This document shows, piece by piece, positions 12,501 through 22,685 of a stretch of DNA of 64,000 nt. The stretch lies in contig CM068540.1 of the NCBI GenBank assembly GCA_035048495.1, positions 12,322,829-12,386,828 of the forward strand, given 5' to 3'. The notes under the pieces are model-generated. The model ran no database searches. It worked only from the letters and a program-made list of their open reading frames with translations, and was not told the DNA's origin. The position numbers and the translations under genes were made by a program. Each line of letters opens with the position of its first letter. Position 1 is the first letter of the stretch. The DNA comes from Euptelea pleiosperma. Taxonomy: Eukaryota; Streptophyta; Magnoliopsida; Ranunculales; Eupteleaceae.

Positions 12501-15500
12501 ACTTTTTCGCAACCAGACCTCGTAATTGGACTCAAACTCTTCCATCCCTATTGTTTCAACACATTTGAAGTGTTGGAACAACATTCGGGACAGTCGAAAC
12601 AAGTTAGCTCCATCCGTGCGTCAACGTCTCAAATTGGACTCATTTTGTGTGTTACACTCCGAAGCCTATAACTTGTGACTTTTTCGCAACCAGACCTCGT
12701 AATTGGACTCAAACTCTTCCATCCCTATTGTTTCAACACATTTGAAGTGTTGGAACAACATTCGGGACAGTCGAAACAAGTTAGCTCCATCCGTGCGTCA
12801 ACGTCTCAAATTGGACTCATTTTGTGTGTTACACTCCGAAGCCTATAACTTGTGACTTTTTCGCAACCAGACCTCGTAATTGGACTCAAACTCTTATATC
12901 ACTATTGTTTCAAGACATTTGAAGTGTTGGAACAAGATTCGGGACAGTCGAAACAAGTTAGCTCCATCCGTGCGTCAACGTCTCAAATTGGACTCATTTT
13001 GTGTGTTACATTCCGAAGCCTATAACTTGTGACTTTTTCGCAACCAGACCTCCTAATTAGACTCAAACTCTTCCATTACTATTGTTTCAACACATTTGAA
13101 GTGTTGGAGCAAGATTCGGACCAGTCGAAACAAGTTAGCTCCATCCGTGCGTCAACGTCTGAAATTGGACTCAGTTTGTGTGTTACATTCCGAAGCCTAT
13201 AACTTGTGACTTTTTCGCAACCAGACCTCGTAATTGGACTCAAACTCTTCCATCACTATTGTTTCAACACATTTGAAGTGTTGGAACAAGATTCGGGACA
13301 GTCGAAACAAGTTAGCTCCATCCGTGCGTCAACGTCTCAAATTGGACTCATTTAGTGTGTTACATTCCGAAACCTATAACTTGTGACTTTTTCGCAACCA
13401 GACCTCGTAATTAGACTCAAACTCTTCCATTACTGTTGTTTCAACACATTTTAAGTGTTGGAGCAAGATTCGGACCAGTCGAAACAAGTTAGCTCCATCC
13501 GTGCGTCAACGTCTCAAATTGGACTCAGTTTGTGTGTTACATTCCGAAGCCTATAACTTGGGACTTTTTCGCAACCAGACCTCGTAATTGGACTCAAACT
13601 CTTCCATCACTATTGTTTCAACACATTTGAAGTGTTGGAACAAGATTCGGGACAGTCGAAACAAGTTAGCTCCATCCGTGCGTCAACGTCTCAAATTGGA
13701 CTCAGTTTGTGTGTTACATTCCGAAGCCTATAACTTGTGACTTTTTCGCAACCAGACCTCGTAATTAGACTCAAACTCTTCCATTACTATTGTTTCAACA
13801 CATTTGAAGTGTTGGAGCAAGATTCGGACAGTCGAAACAAGTTAGCTCCATCCGTGCGTCAACGTCTCAAATTGGACTCATTTTGTGTGTTACATTCCGA
13901 AGCCTATAACTTGTGAATTTTTCGCAACCGACCTCGTAATTGGACTCAAACTCTTCCATTACTACTGTTTCAACACATTTGAAGTGTTGGAACAAGATTC
14001 GGGACAGTCGAAACAAGTTAGCTCCATCCGTGCGTCAACGTCTCAAATTGGACTCAGTTTGTGTGTTACATTCCGAAGCCTATAACTTGTGACATTTTCA
14101 CAACCAGACCTCGTAATTGGACTCCAACTCTTCCATTACTATTGTTTCAACAGATGTAAAGTGTTAGAACAAAATTTGGGACAGTCGAAACAAGTTAGCT
14201 CCATCCGTGCGTCAACGTCTCAAATTGGACTCATTTTGTGTGTTACATTCCGAAGCCTATAACTTGTGACTTTTTCGCAACCAGACCTCGTAATTAGACT
14301 CAAACTCTTCCATTACTAATGTTTCAACACATTTGAAGTGTTGGAGCAAGATTCGGACCAGTCGAAACAAGTTAGCTCCATCCGTGCGTCAACGTCTCAA
14401 ATTGGACTCAGTTTGTGTGTTACATTCCGAAGCCTATAACTTGTGACTTTTTCGCAACCAGACCTCGTAATTGGACTCAAACTCTTCCATTACTTTTGTT
14501 TCAAAAGATTTGAAGTGTTGGAATAAGATTTGGGACAGTCGAAACAAGTTAGCTCCATCCGTGCGTCAACGTCTAAAATTGGACTCAGTTTGTGTGTTAC
14601 ATTCCGAAGCATATAACTTGTGACTTTTTCGCAACCAGACCTCGTAATTAGACTCAAACTCTTCCATTACTATTGTTTCAACACATTTGAAGTGTTGGAG
14701 CAAGATTCGGAACAGTCGAAACAAGTTAGCTCCATCCGTGCGTCAACGTCTCAAATTGGACTCATTTTGTGTGTTACATTCCGAAGCCTATAACTTGTGA
14801 CTTTTTCGCAACCAGACCTCGTAATTGGACTCAAACTCTTCCATCACTATTGTTTCAACACATTTGAAGTGTTGGAACAAGATTCGGGACAGTCGAAACA
14901 AGTTAGCTCCATCCGTGCGTCGACGTCTCAAATTGGACTCATTTTGTGTGTTACATTCCGAAGCCTATAACTTGTGACTTTTTCGCAACCAGACCTCGTA
15001 ATTGGACTCAAACTCTTCCATCCCTATTGTTTCAACACATTTGAAGTGTTGGAACAACATTCGGGACAGTCGAAACAAGTTAGCTCCATCCGTGCGTCAA
15101 CGTCTCAAATTGGACTCATTTTGTGTGTTACACTCCGAAGCCTATAACTTGTGACTTTTTCGCAACCAGACCTCGTAATTGGACTCAAACTCTTATATCA
15201 CTATTGTTTCAAGACATTTGAAGTGTTGGAACAAGATTCGGGACAGTCGAAACAAGTTAGCTCCATCCGTGCGTCAACGTCTCAAATTGGACTCATTTTG
15301 TGTGTTACATTCCGAAGCCTATAACTTGTGACTTTTTCGCAACCAGACCTCATAATTAGACTCAAACTCTTCCATTACTATTGTTTCAAAACATTTGAAG
15401 TGTTGGAGCAAGATTCGGAACAGTCGAAACAAGTTAGCTCCATCCGTGCGTCAACGTCTGAAATTGGACTCAGTTTGTGTGTTACATTCCGAAGCCTATA

Positions 15501-17043
15501 ACTTATGACTTTTTCGCAACCAGACCTCGTAATTGGACTCAAACTCTTCCATCCCTATTGTTTCAACACATTTGAAGTGTTGGAACAACATTCGGGACAG
15601 TCGAAACAAGTTAGCTCCATCCGTGCGTCAACGTCTCAAATTGGACTCATTTTGTGTGTTACACTCCGAAGCCTATAACTTGTGACTTTTTCGCAACCAG
15701 ACCTCGTAATTGGACTCAAACTCTTATATCACTATTGTTTCAAGACATTTGAAGTGTTGGAACAAGATTCGGGACAGTCGAAACAAGTTAGCTCCATCCG
15801 TGCGTCAACGTCTCAAATTGGACTCATTTTGTGTGTTACATTCCGAAGCCTATAACTTGTGACTTTTTCGCAACCAGACCTCCTAATTAGACTCAAACTC
15901 TTCCATTACTATTGTTTCAAAACATTTGAAGTGTTGGAGCAAGATTCGGAACAGTCGAAACAAGTTAGCTCCATCCGTGCGTCAACGTCTCAAATTGGAC
16001 TCAGTTTGTGTGTTACATTCCGAAGCCTATAACTTGTGACTTTTTCGCAACCAGACCTCGTAATTGGACTCAAACTCTTCCATCCCTATTGTTTCAACAC
16101 ATTTGAAGTGTTGGAACAACATTCGGGACAGTCGAAACAAGTTAGCTCCATCCGTGCGTCAACGTCTCAAATTGGACTCATTTTGTGTGTTACACTCCGA
16201 AGCCTATAACTTGTGACTTTTTCGCAACCAGACCTCGTAATTGGACTCAAACTCTTATATCACTATTGTTTCAAGACATTTGAAGTGTTGGAACAAGATT
16301 CGGGACAGTCGAAACAAGTTAGCTCCATCCGTGCGTCAACGTCTCAAATTGGACTCATTTTGTGTGTTACATTCCGAAGCCTATAACTTGTGACTTTTTC
16401 GCAACCAGACCTCATAATTAGACTCAAACTCTTCCATTACTATTGTTTCAACACATTTGAAGTGTTGGAGCAAGATTCGGACCAGTCGAAACAAGTTAGC
16501 TCCATCCGTGCTTCAACGTCTGAAATTGGACTCAGTTTGTGTGTTACATTCCGAAGCCTATAACTTGTTACTTTTTCGCAACCAGTGCTCGTAATTGGAC
16601 TCAAACTCTTCCATTACTTTTGTTTCAACAGATTTGAAGTGTTGGAATAAGATTTGGGTCAGTCGAAACAAGTTAGCTCCATCCGTGCGTCAACGTCTCA
16701 AATTGGACTCAGTTTGTGTGTTACATTCCGAAGCCTATAACTTGTTACTTTTTCGCAACCAGTGCTCGTAATTGGACTCAGACTCTTCCATTACTTTTGT
16801 TTCAACAGATTTGAAGTGTTGGAATAAGATTTGGGTCAGTCGAAAAAAGTTAGCTCCATCCGTGCGTCAACGTCTCAAATTGGACTCAGTTTGTGTGTTA
16901 CATTCTGAAGCCTATAACTTGTGACTTTTTCGCAACCAGACCTCGTAATTAGACTCAAACTCTTCCATTACTATTGTTTCAACACATTTGAAGTGTTGGA
17001 ACAAGATTCGGGACAGTCGAAACAAGTTAGCTCCATCCGTGCG
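6520..17043. repeat. 177-bp tandem satellite array, about 59 monomers
   Basis: The motif CAGTCGAAACAAGTTAGCTC recurs every ~177 bases from 6573 to 17014, giving about 59 monomers. A full consensus monomer counted by eye is 177 bp, the size class of plant centromeric satellites. Each monomer has a dyad CAACAC-N7-GTGTTG and two copies of AATTGGACTCA about 69 bp apart. Variant monomers recur with a fixed offset of 5,308-5,310 bp. The array is therefore two copies of a 30-monomer block, with a two-monomer deletion in the second (offset falls to 4,954 after ~11.3 kb). No protein-coding capacity is credible; ORFs of 66-118 aa here are repeat translations. Confidence 0.97.
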
Positions 17044-17662
17044 TTTCTGGGGTTAGGTCAGTAGATTCGAGGATCGAGAGATGAAAAGAGAGAGAATAAG
17101 GAGAGATGAGAGAGAAAGTATCAAAAAAAATGGAGAAAAGTATTGGCAGAGGGTCTGGAACCCTGGTCTTCACTGTGACCATCCTCACGCTTCTCCAGTA
17201 GAGTCAACTATCATTCTTTGCTGACTCATGTGGCTTTAAACGCTTTGGTCCGTCTCTTGGTCATTGGCTCTCCTGCTCTCTTCGTTCTTTGGGCCGGCTT
17301 TTTGGTCCTCTTATTCAGCCCATATTTGGCCCATATCTTCTAGTCATAGCATGTGGGCTCTTTAAGCTTTGATAATGGACTTTCATGATCGATTTGGGCC
17401 CATAAGTCTCGAGAATCGTCCCATCGGGGTTTCCTGCGACAGAAGAAGCGCGTAATGAGACTTTATCAGAATGGCTTAATATCTAGACTTCCGAAAATGT
17501 GTTTAATGCATACAAATATACCATTTCGTCCAGAAAAGTGTGTTCTACGCAACAGAAGAAACTATTACGTAGAAAAGTAGATAAATAGAGCATTTTACGT
17601 AAGAGAATGCAATAACGCTAAAAGGATAATTGCTTAAAATAAGCACTTTTGAGCGAATATCA
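17044..17662 (-). mobile_element. Truncated Athila-type 3' LTR, fused to satellite
   Basis: Minus-strand LTR starting at 17662 (TGATATTCGCTCAAAAGTGC) and matching, in reverse, the plus-strand LTR at 37840-38455. The match includes the CTACTGACCTAACCCCAGA block. It ends abruptly where the satellite begins. No gene is present. As the element body (gag) lies to the right on the minus strand, this is the 3' LTR of that element. Confidence 0.8.
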
Positions 17663-19004
17663 ATCGACTGTGTTTGCTGCACAATAAATTGTGATAGGAG
17701 GTCTTCCAGACCCGGTTTAGGAGCAGCTTGAGCCACCAGTTCATGATTAGAGCTCATATGGTGAGAATAATTGAATGATTGAGGTGCAATTTGGCTCAAC
17801 TGCAGATTTTGGGGATTTTGAAGGGGTGCCTGTTGGCCAGAATATTGTCCTTACTGGAATACTCGATTTTAACTAGATGGATATTGACCCATCTGGTTCT
17901 GACTTTGTTGATACTGTCCCTGTTGGTATTGCCTATTGGGTTTATTAAACCTATGAGGATATGTGCCTTGCGCAAGTCTTTACTGTGGAACAGATTGTTG
18001 CCTCCAGGAGAAGTTAGGATGATTCCTCGTATCAGGATGATATGTTTGGCTATACAAGTTATGGGTGGGTGGTTTAAAAGTGTTAAACGCACAAACCTCT
18101 TCTTGGAGTGGAGGGGCACATTCTTCATTTAAAGGATAATTTTCAGTTGTGTGGGATGGCTATAGACAAATATTACAGGACTCCATTAGGTTCTCGTGAC
18201 CTACATTCATGACTGGGGTAGATTGGTGAGTAGGTTTTTGTACAGACACAACTAGGGCAGAGACTGACTTGGTCAGCTTTTGAATAAGGGATTAGAGCTC
18301 AGTGTCCACCTTTGCTCATGTCCCTTTATGGTCCGAGGGGCTGGAGTCGTTCGACTAAACTCATTGTCAGTCGTCCAATGTTGGGAATTTTCAATTAATT
18401 CTCCCAGAAATTTGTACGCTTCAGTTGGAGTATTATGCATGAACTTCCCTTGGCACACGGACTCTACTATAGTGTGAGACTCGTCAGTAAGTCCCTTGTA
18501 GAAAATGTGAACCAAACTACCTTTGTCAATACTGTAGTGGGGACATTTGGTCAAGTAGTCTTGGAATCTTTCCCGAGCTTCATAAAATTTCTCATTGGAC
18601 TTCTGTCGGAAGTCTTGAATGAGTTGTTTCATTTGATTAGTACAAGTCATGGGATAGAATTTGGACATGAATTTTCCTACAAGTTCTTTCCAACTTGTGA
18701 TAGAATCTGCAGGAAGAGAGTAGGGCCAGTCCGAGGCTCGATTTTTTAGAGAGAAAGGAAAAACTCTTAGTCGAACATTGTCATCATCAAGATTCTGATT
18801 TTTAAAGAGCAGGATGACATGTTGAAATTCCCTAATATGGGAGTAGGGGTCTTCTCTAGGGAGACCTCTAAAAGCTAGCAGCATTTGAATAGTCTGTGGC
18901 CTGATCTCGAACTGCACTGCCGCAGTAGGTGGAAGAACAATGCAGGATGGCAGATTAATCGATATCGGCGCATATGTCTCGATGAGAGGACATTCGTCTG
19001 CCAT
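17663..19004 (-). pseudogene. Athila gag remnant joined directly to the LTR
   Basis: Collinear with the gag region of the intact element at 49233-50575. The best open stretch is 19004-18273 (243 codons). It begins MADECPLIETYAPISI and contains EDPYSHIREFQHVILLF and ASDWPYSLPADSITSWKELV, the Athila gag core. Further left the frame is broken, but the Q/N-rich linker and a segment reading LLSQFIVQQTQSID are recognisable. At 18105-18103 the codon that is TAA in the intact-looking elements is CAA (Gln). Immediately after the 'Q-F-I-V-Q-Q-T-Q' stretch the sequence jumps to the LTR start. Protease, RT, RNase H, integrase and the PPT are deleted. Confidence 0.8.
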
Positions 19005-20880
19005 GACGATGAAGGTTGTTTCTCTAGGAGAAGAGGGGGGAGATAGAGAAGGTGAAGACTCTACTGTAATAGAATGATTCTCAGATCAAATCATTCTGCA
19101 ATTGGATCTAGTCCAAGCGGACATATGCTTAAAAAGCAAGCCCTAGAGTCAGCAAAAGTGTGAAGATTACGAAACCTAATAAGCCTAGATGATGCACACA
19201 GAGCAACAGATAATTCAAATTTTAAACAATCAGGATAGTTTATGAATTATCTTGTTAGTGTACGGATAGTGTAGATTATGACAGTGGGTGAACCACTAGT
19301 TTATCTTCTATTACCCGTCGGACTAACTTTTCACTCTGTAGGTTCTCACAAGTTCTCTTCAAAGCAAATCCGCTAGTACTAACTCAAGTCGACTGCAAGA
19401 TAATCCGAAGCCTAGACAGACGTGCGGCACATCGACTGACTTAAATACGCCACAGACTAACCAGATTTGTCAAGCGTTAAGATGAGTTTTCCCAGAAGAG
19501 GAGCTAGGGTTGGTTCATGTTCCTAATCCAACACCAAGCTAACCGACAGACAATCAACGAGGCCACTTACAAGGTCGTTATACTTGAAGTAGTAGGGCCC
19601 TATGGGTGTGTTAGAAAATAGTGACCCGCACTCATAGACTTAATCGACTTAATCTTTGAAGGAGTCGTTTTATGTGGAGTTCTCCTCGAACACCGATCTA
19701 ATTAGGCTCTACTTCTTGATTGCTTTTAATTCTTGGCCGTGGGTGCACAAAAGCTGAAATAACGAGGTGGGTGATGAAATCCCACCAGTTTCAAGTTAGA
19801 GCTGGGTTTGCTCTTAATGTAATTTTTATGGCCAATCCAAGCAGTTTCGATAATGATTGCAAAAGTAAATAAACAATCGGCACGATGTTTGCACAATGAT
19901 CAAGATCGCACTCAAGGCGAGGTGTAGAAACTTATCTGCCCGTTAGCTACGCACGGGGTCTCCTCCGTGAGATAGGGAGGGGTATCTAAATGGGCTTGGC
20001 CCGACTCCTTCTCTTTAAGCTTTCGCTCCCTACTCACTTGATAATCGCAATTTGCAATCACGTTAGTTCACAATGGTCTATGGTTTTGATTTTGAAGGTA
20101 TACCGCCTTAGGGGTTTCAAGAAACACGCAATTTATTTTGGGCAGGTATGTTGAATTAGTTCCACTTTAGGATTTGAAATTCAAACTTAGTTATTCCCGA
20201 ATTAGGGTTCAGAAATATCTACTTTTGAATTACTCAGAGCTGGAAACCTTACACGATTTCAAACTTTTGAAATCTTGGTCAAATTAGTTATTCCCCATAT
20301 TAAAAAATTTTGTTGAAAGTACTCTTATTCAATTTTAGAGTTATTTCAAACTTTTGTTGAAAGTGGACTCTTATCTAATTTTAGAATTATCCAATTTAAA
20401 GTGTCTAAATCTAGAAACTAAGAATTGAATTTTCTAAAAAAAGAAAATACCTAGATTTTTTAAATTCAAAATTTGAAAAATATGCCAAAATGAAACAAAT
20501 AACCAATATAGTGATCTAACAAGAAATAGCATAATTGAAACCCTAATATTTTTTTATTTTTTTATTTTTTTATTTTTTTATTTTTTTATTTTTTTATTTT
20601 TTTATTTTTTTATTTTTTTATTTTTTTTAATTAAAATTAACCTAATAATTATTTTAAAAATAGAGAAAAACAAATTCCTAAGTTCACAACTTACAATTAT
20701 TTTAAAAATAGAGAAAAACAAAATCCTAAGTTATCACAACTTTACACTCGATCGTCCAAAGTATAAAAATAATAAGTAAATAATTAGAAAAAGAAAATTG
20801 AAAGTTTCCAATTTAGATCGGATCTCTTCGATTAAACAACATTCCAATTTCCTGTTCGTCGTTTTGCAATCCCGTCAACC
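19005..20880 (-). mobile_element. Untranslated leader of the deleted Athila relative
   Basis: Aligned by eye with 50576-52114 of the intact element: same order of blocks, with shared stretches such as GACTAACTTTTCACTCTGTAG and a GATAGTGTAGATTATGAC block. It is clearly more diverged (scattered substitutions and indels). It carries no ORF of note. A (T7A)n microsatellite at about 20541-20628 has expanded in this copy only; the intact element has a short TTTTTGGTATTTTTAATTAG there. Confidence 0.75.
20541..20628. repeat. (TTTTTTTA)n microsatellite
   Basis: About ten head-to-tail copies of an 8-mer made of one A and seven T, inside the leader of the deleted Athila relative. It is absent from the corresponding place in the intact elements, so it expanded after divergence. 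Confidence 0.9.
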
Positions 20881-20897
20881 GAACGACAACGGCACCA
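20881..20897 (-). other. Primer-binding site of the deleted Athila relative
   Basis: The minus strand reads TGGTGCCGTTGTCGTTC. This corresponds to the PBS of the intact element (TGGCGCCGCTGCCGC) and resembles the tRNA-Asp-type PBS known for Athila elements. After a short spacer, about 70 bases (20900-20970) still faintly resemble the LTR 3' end (TGAAAGTAAGATTTTCC, then TTCAACAATTG). Beyond that no LTR is recognisable, so the 5' LTR is essentially lost. Confidence 0.6.
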
Positions 20898-20970
20898 TTT
20901 GAAAGTAAGATTTTCCATGCCGTCAGATCGATAATTTCAACAATTGATCTTGAACCGAGTTAGTAGGCCA

Positions 20971-21556
20971 TACGACATTCCCAGTCTCAAGGACATATTG
21001 CCTCATTTGTATGGTACATATAATAAAAGCACCAGGGATTGAAATTTTCAAATTGGATGGCCAATGTCACTCCGTGCATTGACTACATGAGGCCAATAGG
21101 CTAACATGGATTTGTATGTTCTAGCAGCAAATGGTTCACAAATACAACATAAATGTAGTCTTTGCATTTGACTGGTTTGCACATTGACTACATGAGGCCA
21201 ATAGGCTAACATGGATTTGTATGTTCTAGCAACAAATGGTTCACGAATACAACATAAATGTAGTCTTTGCATTTGACTGGTTTTTGTAGCTTCAAAGCTA
21301 AAACCTTCTATTATTTCTATAAGCCTAAGAGAAGGCCATTCAAGCAACCAAGTGAAAGAAAATAAACTAAAAAATGGTCGTGTTCAACTATTCTTTAAAA
21401 AAATGCAGAAACAAAAAAATTCCTCCAAAAGTACAAATGCATAGATTAAAAAGGTAAGAGCAAAACTGACTTATTTTTTAAATATTTTTTAAATAATTGT
21501 TAATATTTTATTTTTTATTTCCTCACCTGTGCTAAAGCACAGGCCAATAACACTAG
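20971..21556 (+). mobile_element. Possible Helitron 3' part with a duplicated gene-like fragment
   Basis: The right end has the hallmarks of a Helitron 3' terminus. A perfect 7-bp-stem hairpin CCTGTGC-TAAA-GCACAGG (21526-21543) is followed 9 bases later by CTAG (21553-21556) and then T. Upstream lies a 105-bp tandem duplication (two copies, starting near 21078 and 21183). On the minus strand it stays open as a 35-residue repeat within a 99-codon ORF. I do not recognise that peptide. No 5' TC terminus or Rep/helicase is identifiable, so the left limit is arbitrary. The stretch 21557-21916 holds no feature I can name apart from the probable 3' UTR of the next gene. Confidence 0.4.
21078..21287. 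repeat. 105-bp tandem duplication
   Basis: Two adjacent copies with period 105 bp (ATTGACTACATGAGGCCAAT at 21078 and 21183), differing at a few bases. The period is a multiple of three, so the minus-strand frame stays open through both. Confidence 0.85.
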
Positions 21557-21916
21557 TTACATTAAATATTGGTGGGCCAATCACTGCATGAAGTCAGCTA
21601 ATAGGATTTGGCACCAACCATCAGATCTTGCAGACTATTGAGAAAAAAATGCATCTAGTTAGGATCTAGTAATGAGCAAACCATAAACACCATACATAAA
21701 ATAGAAAATGGGCTGAATAACCAATACAGCTGTATCATTGGAAAGTAAAAAAGAAACTAGAAAAAAACTGATACCGTATTCTGGACTGTTCTTTCCACAT
21801 AAGTTGCATCCCACAACCAAAACTCAAACAGAGCTCCCACAACTACAAGACAGCTTAAAGAGCTTTGTTGCCAAAGAGTAACAGCAAGAAACAAAAGAGC
21901 GGCAGAAGATAGGAGC

Positions 21917-22685
21917 TCACATTCCTGCTTTGCGCAGTTCATTTGCACCATGTGCAAAGTGGCACCTTTCCCCAAATGTGCACGACCCTTTCGCAAAGTT
22001 CTCACACAGCTTCGTCTTAAAGTTGCTTGCTGAACCAGCAGAGGCTGCCACCGCAGTGTTCATGATGGGGCCTGGGCCTGCGGCTGAACCAATGTTCACA
22101 ATTAGCTCACGGACCATTGCGCTGGCTTGCTTGATCTGATCAAAGGTCCCCTCGAGCTCAATGTTCCTTAGGTTGGGATCTGACTCATGCTCCCGTATGG
22201 CAAGTTTAGCACCTGTCAGGCGACAGATCTGCTTTGAGTTCACACCACCCTTCCCGATGATTGCTCCAGCAAGGGAGGCATCCACACTGATCTTGGCAGT
22301 TGCTGAGGCACCAAAACTTGCAGCAGCAGCAAGGCCTGGAGGGGGTGGCTCAAGCCTGCCTGCCAACCTGCCTGTCATAGGACCCATACCCCGGGGATCT
22401 TCATGAGATGGAACAATGGACTTGCCAAGTTCCCTCTCGCTATGGGCAAAATGGCATTTATCCCCAAATTTACACCCTTCTGCAGTATTGAATTTGTTGC
22501 ACATGCGTGTCTTGACAGCCGGAGAAGATGAACCATTGGGGATGGATTGTGGGACCACTGGGTTTCTAGAGGATGGAGGGAGAGCTTGGTTGCCACCTAA
22601 GTTGGTCATCTGAGCCACTGCATTGATTCCACCTGGAACATAGTGCAAGAAGTGGCAGCCCTCACCAAACGGGCACCCAGCAGTG
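21917..22685 (-). CDS. Exon 3 of the KH/CCCH gene (rest of finger 1, finger 2, KH, finger 3)
   Basis: Begins after acceptor GGATGCAG| (AG at 22687-22686) and encodes 255 full codons to TGA at 21919-21917. It carries [19 protein letters not shown] (end of finger 1), finger 2, a PPPPG linker, the KH domain and finger 3. The stop lies inside GGAATGTGAGC, which is also a good splice-donor match (AT|GTGAGC). A further 3' exon replacing the last residues is therefore possible, but I prefer the stop. Confidence 0.9.

Noticed and set aside
7079..14085. ORFs of 66-118 codons in the satellite
   Set aside because: They are translations of the 177-bp repeat (177 is divisible by 3, so frames stay open by accident) and have no domains.
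6520..17043. CRISPR-like direct repeat array
   Set aside because: The whole 177-bp unit is repeated head-to-tail with no unique spacers, and the DNA is plant nuclear.
21757..22005. 82-codon minus-strand ORF overlapping the end of the KH/CCCH gene
   Set aside because: It reads finger 3 in the wrong frame; a shadow of exon 3 and the 3' UTR.
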